NCBI RefSeq assembly: GCF_030463565.1 | Contig: NC_134653.1 | Coordinates: 33,603,150-33,667,149 of the forward strand | Length of the DNA stretch: 64,000 nt | Direction: 5' to 3' | Source: Pelecanus crispus | Lineage: Eukaryota; Chordata; Aves; Pelecaniformes; Pelecanidae | Shown here: piece by piece, positions 33,641-45,160 of the stretch | Position numbering within the stretch: the first letter of the stretch is position 1 | Layout of the letters: every line of letters starts with the position of its first letter | Position numbers and translations under genes: made by a program | Notes under the pieces: model-generated | Database searches by the model: none | The model's input: the letters and a program-made list of their open reading frames with translations, nothing else | Told to the model about the DNA's origin: nothing

Positions 33641-34320
33641 GGGTCTTGGAGGGACACAGGGAGAGTTTCTCAGCCAGGATTTCCATCCTCTCGACGTGGA
33701 AAACTGCGTGAGCCTCGCCCCAGCATAACCCACATCAGCAGCAAAGGGCAGCAATGCTTCCCCATCCCCAAATGAGACTTTTCACAACAGCCAGCAGCAA
33801 GGAGAAAGATTTTCTTTTCTAGTTTCAGATTAAAACCAGGAATTTATAGATTTTTTTTTCCCCCCTCCTCTGAAGAAAATAATAATATTTCTTTCTAATA
33901 GGCAGAAAAAAGCAAGAACTCATTTTGAGCTTTCAGGGAAGTGCTCTGATTTAATTCCATACCCTTTCACAGAAACTTCATCAATTAAAGAAAAACACTC
34001 CAAAACCATCAACTAAATAACTTAGAGGCCAGAGCAGAAAGCTCCAAAGAGATGCTGCCCCATGCACCATCTCTCTTGACTCGCCAATGTGCCCATCACA
34101 GCATCTGCTTCTCCTCCAGCCCCTGTAAAGACGGGTCAGGATGGGTTTGGCCAACACCAACAAGCTCCTCAAGCAGCCCAGTGATGCTGTGGGGACAGAT
34201 CCTGCTTTCTGGCCCCATCCCTTTCTGGTGGGAAGAAGCCTAAAAATGACATCATCTAAAAATAATCTCCCTGAGGTCAGCAGCATCTTGGGGAGCAAGC
34301 AGTCTCGCAGAAGAGAGAGG
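33641..34320. other. Unique DNA, nothing recognised
   Basis: Mixed composition with an AT-rich piece at 33790-33960. Frames up to 105 codons are unrecognised. Confidence 0.5.
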
Positions 34321-34820
34321 TTTCCATTTTTTACGCCAAACTAAATATTGGCTTTTTATTAGTTTCGTGGGGTTTTTTAAAGCTAGTTATCTCATTCCCT
34401 GACGAGGGATGGAAACAACTACCCTGGTGAGAACCCAGTTTCAAATTTGGTTACCCACCACAAACAGATAATGCATTGACATGATTTTATGGTCAGGTAA
34501 GGTCATTTTTTTTGTTGTTTCTAAATTCATGCCTTTGACAGATTCTTTGACGTGCAAAATATTTCCTTTTAATAAATGCTGTGCTATATTAGCATTAAAC
34601 TATTTTTTTCCCTGAGAATCCTCTGCTAGATCTCCCCAGCAAGCAAAACCACCCCCAAAATTAGGAAAAAAATTCTCCTGATGTTAACGGGGACTTCCCA
34701 TAACTCACTCTGACTCTCTGCCCTAATAGAGATAGATGAGTCACAGGTGGGGCCACTCAGAGAAAATCACATTTTTCATTTTGATAGCACCTTTTAACAG
34801 GAGCTCTCAAAATGCTTGAA
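34321..34820. promoter_or_regulatory. AT-rich candidate regulatory element
   Basis: Contains CTAAATATTGGC, TATTAGCATTAAAC and an AP-1 type TGAGTCA at 34737-34743. No repeat or coding sequence. Motif-level support only. Confidence 0.35.
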
Positions 34821-35050
34821 AAACCTTCAGTGCTGCTTCCCAGGCATGGGGCAGGGAGGGAAATTCCCCTTCAGGGAGAGGACCAAGGCAAGCCCCAGCA
34901 CCTCTGCTTTTTGGTTTTGCTCTCGCCCTGCTCAATCCAGCCTAAACCCAGCCCCGTGCCACAAAAGCCTCATGGGTGCAGCACAGGAGCTTACGCCATG
35001 CCCTGAAGTCAGCGTCCCAGACCAACGTTTCCCCAGACACAGATGAAGAC
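34821..35050. other. GC-moderate unique DNA
   Basis: Two overlapping plus frames of 64-76 codons are open and unrecognised. Confidence 0.5.
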
Positions 35051-35540
35051 ATCCCCAAGTTTTCCTGAGAACCAAAAGATAATAAATAAATTTTAAAAAC
35101 CACTACCATTTTGTTCCACCTGTGCTCTCAGTACCACGAGGGAGACAAATATTTTCAACAGGATAATTTCTTTTAAAGAGCTAAATGAGCAAAATCTTGT
35201 TAAGTTGAAGACTAGAGACAAGTATAAAGTAGGATTTTCCTGCCTGGGAAGGAAATGTTCCTTTTTCTTGACTAACCAAACTGTGCAGCATCTTCTCTCA
35301 TCGCCTTAATTCCCCAGTCGCTCATGCCGCACGTTGGGTAAAGCCTTGCGCAGCAGGAGAGCACCTACCGCGTGCTCCCCATAACATCTCTGGGGGGGAA
35401 AAGGGATTAACAGATGTAATTGAATCCCAGTTCTAGCAGAAACCTTTCTTTAATTTAATCAGCATCACAGATATTACACTAGCGACGTGTTAAGCTAATA
35501 TACAGGGATGCCATTGCTAGAGAATTAAAATGATTGAAAA
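35051..35540. promoter_or_regulatory. AT-rich block, weak regulatory candidate
   Basis: AT-rich at 35060-35280 and 35400-35530 (GATAATAAATAAATTTT, TTAATTTAATCAGC, TAAGCTAATATAC). No gene. Inference from composition. Confidence 0.33.
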
Positions 35541-36650
35541 CCAGAGGTGACACCGGGGCGGTGGGATGGCTTGTGGAGATGCTCAGCACCTGCCTATGCC
35601 CTGAGCCCAGGCAGTAAGTCCTGCAGTGCCTGTGGAGCAACGCTTGGAGGGGAGATAAAGCTAAATTTAGGAGCATCATTTTAGGGAGAAGCTGGTTATT
35701 TCTCTTAGATGGGGATTAAGCAGTAACACAAAGCTGGGGCATGAACCTGTCACCAAATACCAGCTCAAAGCCCTCAGCAACATGCCCATGTGGGTTTTGG
35801 GTCCCATCAGAGGTGGAGATGACCTCAAAGCTGCCAAATGAACTACCCCGAACACGGGCTTCATTTGGTGAACAAGATTGCCCGTGCCCGAAAGCAGCTC
35901 CTGTATTCCTAGCTCAGCCTCAGAAAATCTCAGGAAATTAAGGAGGGGGAAAAGAAAAAAAAAAAAAAGCCTATTGCAGCAGTGACTGCCACCGAGGAGG
36001 CTCTGCGGGAACGGCAAGTGCTGGCAAGCAGAAGGCAATGTTCCTGAGTTAATGCCGGAGCGATGACATCTTCTTCAAGGACAAAAGGGAAGATAAAGTT
36101 CCCATCCCCAGCCAAAATGATTGATGATGGCAAGGGAAGGCACAGGTTCTGGGCAAAGGGAAAAAGCAACTTGAAAATGCCTGGAAATAGGAGATGCTCG
36201 CTCGGGATCGTTGTGCAGAGCAGCGCCGGGCCGGATCCTGCCCCACATTGGGGTCGCCCAGGCTGTGAGCCTGCGCTGCTCCTCATCCCCCTTCCCTTTG
36301 GCTCGTATCCTCCCAAGGGAGGGCTGCCTCTCACCCTGGCCTCTTGGCACCGGCACCAGCAGCCTCCCTCTCTTCCTCCCCCCACGCTGTACCTTGTGGG
36401 ATTGTGAATTTTAGGTCATTTCCACAATAAAATGATTTAAAAAGCAGAGGGGCCAGCTCCTGCTCTCGGCTGCACAAAGGAAATTCCTGTCCGTCTCTCA
36501 GGGGCTTTGCCTCATCCGTGCATCCGCGCTGGAGTTGCTCCCACCACCACCTTTTAATCATTTTTTAACTCTCGCTTCCCCCAGCTCCTCGTTCAGCTGC
36601 TCCAATCACCAAATTTCATGAATCCCTGAGAGCAGAAAAAAACCCACCAA
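35541..36650. other. Unique DNA, no gene recognised
   Basis: A 151-codon minus frame (35930-36385) crosses an A14 run at about 35955. Nothing is recognisable. Confidence 0.55.
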
Positions 36651-37660
36651 ACCCCAAAAATCTATTCATGCTGAAAATAAACCTATTTAAAGGCTGCAGA
36701 TATGGGACTGAGTGACGTGGAGCAGCAGAGGAACAGCCAGCAGAGCTCTTGCCCCAGGGAAAGCTCTCTGAGTCCTTGGGCATGCTGGCCAAAAAAACAC
36801 GGCATCCAGCGAGTGCCGGCATTTCCGTGATGTGGCTGCAGAAGGCGGCAGGCAGGATCGGAGCAGGGACAACGCGTGCATCAGCCCTCACAGCCTTGGT
36901 CTGGCCGGCGCTGCTCCGGGACGGAGCCCGCAGCGATGCCAAAGCAGAACCCGCGGAGCACGTTAAAATGATTGGGGCTGGTTTAAGCGGTCCCAGCCTG
37001 GCTTTTAGCAGCATGGTTTAAATAGGGGGTAATTGGCTCTTTGGGGAAATTTTTGCTCTGAACTCCTAAGAAAAACTACTGCCTTGGCATCCTCCACCGG
37101 ACAAGAGCATAAATAGCCCCTAATTTACACCGGAGCATCCTGGGGGACCACGAGGTACAGACCCCAGGGTGAAAAGCTTGCTCTGAATAAGGGAAAAGCT
37201 TATGATGGGGAAAAGAATTTGTGGTTTTTAGGTATAGATACAGCAAAGACACGGTAAGACGCAAACCAAAGCACGAGCCCTCCAGCCTTCCCCTCTGCCT
37301 TTTCCAAAGGGGAGGAAAGGCAGTGAGAAGAGCCAGCGCACTGGATTTAAGAGGATACTTCTGACCTCGTGCTTTCCCCAACTGAAGGCATCAGCTGAGG
37401 ATGAGGGAGGAAGGCAGGGGCTGAATTCAGGCCTTGGGGATGGTTAAGGAAACATCACCTCCCTCCAATTGACGAAGCCTGGAAAAGCCCCAAGCACAAC
37501 TCCGGATGGAAAGTCTGGAGGTTGATGTGTTAGGTTTCCTCTCGCTGCTTCATGTGCCTTCTGCCGTATCGCCATCATCTCTGGAACATTCACCTCTCTC
37601 GAGCTGTAACGCGCACGTGTGCCAAGCAGGAATATTTTAAGCAACCTTGGCAGCCAGGTG
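36651..37660. other. Unique DNA, no gene recognised
   Basis: A 132-codon minus frame (36616-37014) and a 90-codon plus frame overlap. AT-richer at 37010-37080. No repeats. Confidence 0.55.
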
Positions 37661-38020
37661 CACTCGTACGTGGAATTATGGATGGAGGAAATGTGTGGAA
37701 ATGACGATACGTGGAGCGCTCAGCAGACTCCGATGCCAAAACATTTAAAGGAGTTATAAGCTGGCTGTAGGAATGGGCTTTCTGTAGCGTAAGAGTTTTC
37801 CTCTAAAGGGCAGGCAGGGATCTGGCAGATTGGCACTCAGGGATGGCCAGGCAGCGCTCCCCGCTCAGCCCACTCCCTGGGCACCCGGCCGTGTTTGGAA
37901 GAGTGGCCACCTAACAAGCCCATCTCTGTTCATTAACACATATAAACGTTTTTGTGCTGAAGTTTTTATGATTGCTCGAGTAGCAAAAATGCAAACGGGG
38001 CCTGAAGATACACAGGGTTT
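37661..38020. other. AT-moderate segment
   Basis: AT-richer pieces at 37665-37800 and 37920-38000 (CATTTAAAGGAGTTATAAGC, TTCATTAACACATATAAACG). No gene is recognised. Confidence 0.35.
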
Positions 38021-38699
38021 AAGCGTCTGCCTCGCGAGGCGGCTGCGCGGTCCGGCTGTCGCTGTACACCGCTGCTTCGTGCCACCCATCCCCACGCCGA
38101 GGACCATCGAGGGCTGGCACAGCTCCCTCCCAGCAAGGGCAGCCAGTGGGCTCTCTGCTCTCACAAACATGCCTGAAACTCGCTCAAAATCCTGCAAATA
38201 TCCAAAGTCCAAGGACTTTTGCCTTTGGCTTCTTGGGAAGTGGTTTGTCTGGGGCACCGACCTGTTGGGACCCGCTGGTTCAGCCCAGACCCAAAGCCCA
38301 GGGGAGTTAAGGGGATACCAAAGGAAGCAGGTTTTTTTGGGGGGGTTGTTTTGGGTTTTTAAACCTCCAATGACCAACAAGACATTTTCCAGAGCTTGGC
38401 CCTGTGACACAGACCCTGGGGCTGGGGAAACAGCCAGACTTGGTGTTTCCAAGACCCAGACAGTGCTTGCAGCCCGCGGAAGAGCCAGGGCAGAGCATCC
38501 AGGGTGCCCGAGAGCTCCTCTTGCCTGGCCAGGCATGGGACCAAGCATCGTGTCCTGCCTTCCCATGGCACAGAAAGGGAGGAAAGGAGAAGCAGCATCT
38601 GCCTGGCGGCTGCCATCTCCCATGGACACATCCCCTGCAATGGGAGCGATTCCCCCAGCCCACAGACCTTGGGCCGCGTATTTAAAGGAACACATTTAA
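37830..38699 (+). other. Unrecognised 289-codon open frame, also open antisense
   Basis: This is the longest non-repetitive plus frame in the window, starting at ATG 37830. The minus strand is open for 276 codons over 37865-38695. The plus translation is Pro/Ala/Gly/Ser-rich with scattered Cys and Trp. It shows no signal peptide, membrane segment, repeat or motif that I recognise. Codon bias is not obviously gene-like. In GC-rich DNA of this size a frame this long can occur by chance, so I do not call it a CDS. Confidence 0.15.
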
Positions 38700-39070
38700 A
38701 GGCAGTATCTAGTAAGTTGGTCTTGACAAGAACCAGTTTCTCTGTTTCTTGGCTCTTGCCCTGAACTTGTGGGGAGGTTGAAGATATCACCTGCTATATT
38801 AAGCATGATATGCAGTTTAATGGCCAAAAAACGCAGATCTGGCCTTCTGCCTCCTCTCCCACCCATGCTCCCAGCTCTTAAATAATTTGCTCCCTTTAAT
38901 GTTTTTATGTGAACAGGTTTTCAGGCATGGCAGAAATCCACCGTCAGCAGTTATGGAAAGAAAAGGAGAAGGAGACAGACACACAGAGACAAGTTCTCTA
39001 AACCCAGGAAAGTCTTATTTGTAATTCAAGATAAACAGGCACCATATAAATATAAAGTTGGGCGATTAAT
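38700..39070. other. AT-rich segment, weak regulatory candidate
   Basis: Includes GCTATATTAAGCATGATATGC and TTAAATAATTTGC words. No coding sequence is recognised. Confidence 0.3.
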
Positions 39071-39739
39071 CCCTGGCTTCTCACAGCCTTGGGACCTGCC
39101 CTGCTGCAAGGGTACGCTTGGGGCCAGCCCTTGACATCCCAAACCCACGCCAATGTTGGGGAGCGCGTTAGCCCTCAGACCTCTGCAGAAACACAGCCCT
39201 CTCGTGATACAGCAGAAATCGGGCGCCCCAAAATGAGGCATGAAAAGCCCTTCGATTTCCGTAGAAAAGCAGGATTCAGCCTCCAGCAGTGAGGACGAGC
39301 CTCCACGGCAGCCTCCCATGGGCTGGCCCTGTCCCAAGAGGGTTGGGAAGCAGCCCCTGCCAGCGCTTATCCCAATTAACGGGTAGTTGAAATACAAATT
39401 GCTTAACCAGCAGCCAGAGGTGCCGGGGGACTGCCGGGACTGCCGTCCATCTCCCCCCGCACCCCGGCGGCTTCAGGCTGACAAGAGCTTAATTGCAGCT
39501 GTGGGGAGAGAGGAGCCCTTCCCGCCGGCAGCTAAGCTGCACATCCCTGGAGGCACCCTCCCCAGCAAATGCATTGGTTAGTTAATAATCTCCCGGAGTC
39601 AGGCACGTTCCCAGGCCCAGAAAACACCTCTTCATTAAGGGAAAGGAAAGCAACAGCTTTTCCACCTCCCAAGCCGCAGCGGGGCTCACACCAAAGCCCC
39701 TCGCCCATGCCATGCAGCATGTTTTTCTTATCCAGGGGA
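39071..39739. other. GC-moderate unique DNA, nothing recognised
   Basis: A 123-codon minus frame and a 125-codon plus frame are unrecognised. Confidence 0.55.
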
Positions 39740-39930
39740 CCGCTGCGTCTCCACTTTTCATCGCTTCACCGCCGTGTTTTTGGCGGGCAACGAGCCGAGA
39801 GCATCAGTACTGTGTCCCGTCAGCCGTTCGGCGACGCTGGGTCATCCTCCGAGATCCCAGCCCAGCACGGCCCCGCTCTCGTCGGCGACAGGCATCCCTC
39901 CCGCGTGGCTGCCCGCCGCCTTTGCGGAAA
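39740..39930. other. CpG-dense patch
   Basis: About 25 CpGs occur in 190 bp (for example CAGCCGTTCGGCGACGC). It directly abuts an AT-rich element. No TATA box or exon is recognisable. A small unmethylated or promoter-like patch is possible. Confidence 0.45.
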
Positions 39931-40290
39931 AGGAGGGGAAGTCTAGGGAATTAATCTGCGCGAGATGCATTAGCGATTTAATGGGGGGAAGGAAAGGACC
40001 GCAGATAAACCTTAATAACCTAAATGTATCCTATAATTAGCAGTGAACATGCAGGGAAGATAGCGCTCGGATGGAGTCGTCGCTACCAAGGAGAAACGTG
40101 GTCATTTACATTCCGTGTGGGTCCAGGAGCAAGCGAGGAAGCTCCCCCACACACCGCAAGCACTTGCATGTGTAAATAACGGCTTCTTCCAACGAGGGAA
40201 AGAATATACAGCAAACAAAATTTTGTGCGCTCACTCAAGTACCTTATGTTTAAATAATACAAGCTAAGTGATGCATTTCTGCTCAGGCAC
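39931..40290. promoter_or_regulatory. AT-rich candidate conserved noncoding element
   Basis: Includes GCATTAGCGATTTAATGG, CCTTAATAACC, CTATAATTAGCAG and GTTTAAATAATAC words. It follows the CpG patch without a gap. No coding sequence. Regulatory reading inferred. Confidence 0.4.
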
Positions 40291-40700
40291 TAATCACTGC
40301 CAGGGGCCCGCGGCTCCGTTAAGGGAAATTGCCTTCTTCAATCATTTAGGACCATCAACAGTTTCTCTGGACCCAGAGCTGTTCATTATTAGCCTCGGTG
40401 CTCTTACTCACGCATGGGTTTTGGGGGAGAAAATCAGAAGTGGGGATTTAATAACCCGTATGTGATTTGCAAGCAGCCTGACAGCTCCAGGTGGCTCTCA
40501 GCATCCCCCTGCCACGCTGCCCGGAGAAAGGAGGTCTGGAGGAGACCTTCTGCCCATCTGACGCATCTCATCCAAGCCTGCAACACAGCCCCGAACCTCG
40601 GCCGTGCCAGGGAAATACTGCCGTGACCTGTCAGGGCAGCTGGAGAGGGTTGTCCAGAGGAGAAATAAAGACCAGAGCGGCTGAAAGCAATTTCTAGCAA
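40291..40700. other. Unique DNA, nothing recognised
   Basis: GC-moderate with short overlapping frames. Confidence 0.5.
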
Positions 40701-41320
40701 GTGCAGCAAATGTCTTTTCCTCTGCAAGCGCGCTTAGAGCTTTCATTGCCAACCTAAACAGTATTCTAACTGTGAAACCGAGACCATAATACATGTCACG
40801 GTTGGAGACTAGCAGGTTTTTATAACCAAATCTGGAAAACAAAAGTCGCACGCTTATTTTTAATACATCACAGCTTTTCCCTAACCAGGTAAGAGGAGGA
40901 AATCCTTCCCCCGGGGCCTCATGAGCTCCTTGGAGATTGCAGATCCCGGACCAAACAAGCCGAGGGATAGAGAGGACACACAACCCGCACACTGCTATTA
41001 AGGCTGTTGTACTTTTCCAACCGCTAAAATTGCAAGTAGGCATTAAATGTCTTATTGAGACTATGAGCACATACAATTTGTGGTCATTAAATGCATTTCC
41101 TTTATGTTTCCCTGAGGCTAGAACAAACCTTACTTTCAGATCATTTGCAAGAAAACTCTCTGTAGACTATAATTTACCTGCTGCCAACACCATAAATCTT
41201 CAAAATTAGTTAGTTGACTGTTTGCTAATGACCATAAATGTGTTTGCTAATACAAGCTACCTTTTAATTAGCTTGCAAGAAGAGATTTGAGTGGAAAGCT
41301 CAGATTTTTTTAATGGAAGT
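40701..41320. promoter_or_regulatory. AT-rich element with duplicated forkhead/homeodomain-like module
   Basis: TGTTTGCTAAT occurs at 41219-41229 and again at 41241-41251. ACCATAAAT occurs at 41189-41197 and 41231-41239, so the two words interleave. Immediately downstream, CAAGCTA (41253-41259) and TAGCTTG (41269-41275) form a perfect inverted repeat around CCTTTTAAT. TGTTTGC resembles a forkhead site and TAAT a homeodomain core (family knowledge). No coding sequence beyond a 90-codon chance frame. The enhancer role is inferred. Confidence 0.48.
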
Positions 41321-41730
41321 CAATATTATCCCAAGAGACCCGAGATGGCACAAGGTAAAGTGCGCGGTCTCCTTCCCCCTCCAAGCCCAGCGGTGTGGGG
41401 GCAATAACCCCGTCGAGGCTTGGAGAGCCGGACCTGGGCTGGTTTCATCATCCAGGGCTGGCAGCACACACAGGTACACCGGAGCAGCAAAAAAATCCAA
41501 TGGATTATGGAAAATGTAGGATATTCCCACAGTCGGGAGGGAGGTGGGAATGCAAACAGCGGCTCGGTCCAGCGTGGTGCCTGGGCACCAGCAGGACACG
41601 GCGAGAGGCAAAGGGACCGACGGGGTTCTCCTGAGCCCCCGCATCCCTGCAGCATCCCCACTCCCCGCCGCAAAGCCATTCGCTTCAGAGCCGGCTCCGT
41701 ACAGTTTTGCTCACCTCCCGTGCGGGGTAA
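41321..41730. other. GC-rich unique DNA, nothing recognised
   Basis: Overlapping frames of 107-141 codons on both strands, none recognisable. Confidence 0.55.
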
Positions 41731-42350
41731 CAGTTCTGCCTGAATTCCCACATTTAGTCTTAATTACCTCGTGAAGAAGTCAGATATATTGACCGCCACC
41801 TGTTCGATACATAATTCATGTGCCCGGAGAGGCAATTTCCAAAAGTTCACCTTGTTGGATCCTTCCAGGGGAAGGGAAAGCGGGGTTTTATTCTGGGCGT
41901 CAGCAATTGCATGCCGTTAGCAGAGATGGATCCCTGCGCGCTTTACGGGGGCAGCAGATTTCCAATCGCTGTTGCAAAACATGGGGGCTGCAAATATTAG
42001 CGCTCGGAGGCATTTTGCAAGGCAGACATTTTAATTTAAATCGATGAGTTATTGATTCATTTTTCATGCTGGAAGGAGAGAGCACAGTGTGTATTTCTGC
42101 CACTCGATCTGTACTTCTGATGACCTCAGGCATACAGTATAAACCTGATGTAAAATATTTCCTTTCCTAATAGGGGAGCTTTTATGGCCTTGGACCTGAG
42201 TGAGCAGAAAGTCATCTGGGAAAGGATGCCTGAATAGGAAACTGTGGCAAGGAAGGTAATTAATGTTCAGTGCATACTCTCCAATTAGCCTATCCCTGAA
42301 TAGGAAGGAAATGAATCACAAGTTGAACTTTTATATAGCCTCAGGGTCTT
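41731..42350. promoter_or_regulatory. AT-rich candidate element with 12-bp direct repeat
   Basis: CCTGAATAGGAA occurs at 42229-42240 and 42295-42306. AAATCGATGAGTTATTGATTC lies near 42040 and CAATTAGCC near 42282. No repeat family or coding sequence is recognisable. It is a good conserved-element candidate by composition and motif duplication. Confidence 0.43.
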
Positions 42351-44770
42351 CTCAGACACAAAATTTCCTGGTGTACAGGAGCTGATAAAGGGCTCGGCTC
42401 CCCACGCCTACAGGCTTGGGGAAGAGCAGCGGAACAAAGCCAGGGAGGAGAGAACCGTCGCCTCTCGGGAAGCCGCCCCGTGCCCACTGTTTGCTTTTGG
42501 GGATTTTTAGGGGAGTATCTGCATTAGGAAGCTCAGGGGACACAGGGAAAACTGCTGTTTGAGCCGCAACTCTTGTCAGCACAATCTCTCTGCGATCAAA
42601 AAAGAAAACCAAAACATCATCCATCCTTCACACTTACTGATGGGAGCTAACCCCTTACCCAGCGAGAGCATCGCTTGCGTTTCAGGCAGGGTCCCCTGCC
42701 ACGTTCAGCTGCAGCATGCGGGAAGGGGAGCTGGCACCTTTCCCTGGCCACGGGAAGAGGGAGATGGCTGCAGATACAACACTGTCTCCCAAACAGCCTG
42801 AGATTTGGGAGGACGTGTGAAGGAAGGACCAGCCTGGCATGGACGCCTGCCAGAGGAGGTGCCTGACCACTCCTGGGGTGCCCGGTTAGGAGGTACCTGC
42901 CCTGCATCCCCCCTTCCCCGAGCTGGGACCAGGGCCTGTATGCAAGGTCCCTAAGGAGCAGCAAGCCTCCACCCCAGGGACCTCATCAGAGAGCCAAAAC
43001 CCAGCTGGAGAGAGGACATGGGGCAAGACAGAGAGCTGAGGTGCAGCCATGCCCAGCACTGCCCGCAGTGGGAGCACTGCCCAGCTCTCATGGGAAAAAC
43101 ATCCTTTTTGCAGCCATTTTGCACTTTCCTGAGATGATTCTCCAGCAGCATCTCCTTTGTCTCCTCTAAGTTCATCTTTTTTGACCCTAAAGCCATCATC
43201 CAACACTGGCAACATCACAGTGACTTCCACGGCCACTCCTGCCCTGTCATGGGGGATGAGGACATCCAGCCAAGGAAGGCAGCAATGACCACAGGCACAA
43301 AAGACCTTGTCTGACTGCACTCTTCCCCAGAAATCAGAAATTTCAATCAAAATAACAGAAGTACAGCCTAGCTGTGGAACAGGCTCTGAAGGGAAGGGGT
43401 TTTCCACAGTTTTCTCTGAGATACCAGCAGGTCTTTGCCCAGTCTGCGTAATTGCATCCTTTGAAGTCTGGCTCATAAAACAGCAACAACAAAAACCACT
43501 TTCATGTCTCTAATAAAGCAGAACTATAAACCCATGAGCCAGCTTCCAAGAAAAGCTGCCCTGTGCGAGTCAGGGCGCCAGCCGGGGTTTTAACTGGTTG
43601 CACGGCTGCAGCCGAGGAGGAGCTGGAGAAAGCAGCAGCTGAGACAAGCATGAGTGGAGGGACTGTGCCAGGGCAGTGCGTCCCAGCCCCACAAGGGACG
43701 CGGCATGGCCCTGGGGCTCGGCCCCGCTGCAGTTGGGGTTGTTTGTGCTGGGTGTTGCATTTTGGCCAAGCCCATGGGCAGAAGGAAACCTTAACACAGC
43801 CCCGAGGTGCAATGGAGCTGCAGAGACACTGGACACCTTGCAGGAAGACGTGGTTTAGAGGGTCAGGGAGGAAAGCCACAGTTTGAGAAGAGTGCTCAGC
43901 ATGGTCCTGCTGAGCGGGTGCCCGTGGCCAGGCTGGTGCACACCGACGTGGCACCCAGCTCCCCCTGCCAGCTCTGCCGCGCTTGCACCGGGGCTGGGAC
44001 CAGGGCTGCTTGGCAGGAGCAGGCACCCGACTCACTGCATTGCAGATCCCACCCTGCAGATCCTTTGGTCACTAACAGAAGCACATGCAAAGACATTTTT
44101 ATGATGTCCCTTTTGAGATATACTGTGGTTTAGCCCCCAAAAGCAGCTGCCACATCCTGCCTTTGGCTGTGAGTTGGGAAAAACCGTGTGCAAGTCAACT
44201 GCTGCCTCCTGTGCTTGCACCGCAGCCCACGCAGTGCTCCTGTGGCATCCGGGTCCTGATGAACACCAGTGGGAGCTGGGACCATCGGGATCAGCCCCTT
44301 CCTCTGCACTGGAGCCAGCTGAACCAGGACAGAGGCCGGGTGCCTTCTGTTCCTGACTTTCACAGGGATGTCCCTTCCCTGTGCCAGGCTTTGGGGACAG
44401 GTTTGCTTCCATGCAACATCTCGGCACTCGCCTGCAGAGCAGGTTGCCACCACCACCATGACGAGCAATGCAGAAGACCTCTGTTCCCAGGGGCACAACA
44501 CTGCAGTACCAGCACCCTTGCACTGTCCAGGGGTGTCCAGGCACCTTGGTGGCCTTGATTCACCCCCAAATCCTTCCCCCATAGAGAGGAATAAGCTCTG
44601 GGGAAATGTTTCCCCAGCCGCCTGATGAGAGATGCGAATGGGAAGGTGCAGTCCTGAAAAAGTCCCTAATGCAGCTTCTCCTGCAAAGGCACGGGTGTAG
44701 GAAGGTGCCGCATTGGGGCAGCCTCGGCTGGTTGTTAATCAAGGCTTTTTGGTGAAGGAGACGTCGCATC
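42351..44770. other. Unique DNA, no gene recognised
   Basis: Overlapping frames on both strands run up to 196 codons (minus, 42886-43476) and 177 codons (minus, 43502-44035). None is recognisable. The region is less AT-patchy than the left part of the window. No CR1 or LTR signature is seen. Confidence 0.55.
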
Positions 44771-45160
44771 AAGGGCAGTTTTTCTCCCCAGCACTACAGC
44801 AGAGCACCAAACAGACGCCGAGAGAGATTTTTGCAGGTGAAGGGAAGATCTACGTAACATAATCTCGATAATCATTTGGGGGATGTTTGTAGAAGAAACC
44901 CTTCTGGTAATATTAAATGATAAATTATGTGCCAATAACTTCCCCGGCACCGATCAGAAGACATTTCAGAGATGAGCAGGAGATGGGGCCAGGCCTGACA
45001 GTGACAAATTGGAAGTGCCGGCAGACACGCCGCCCTTCCCAACGAGACGGTGAGGAAATGCCATGTGTCAGCATTTACAAATTAAACCTGCAAGCGGCTG
45101 CCGCAGCCCCGCCAGACACAGCCACCCGGTTCGCAAAATAAATTCCTCTGAGTCACTCTG
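44771..45160. other. AT-moderate segment
   Basis: AT-richer at 44835-44945 (GGTAATATTAAATGATAAATT) and 45070-45145, with an AP-1 type TGAGTCA at 45149-45155. Weak regulatory candidate. Confidence 0.28.
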
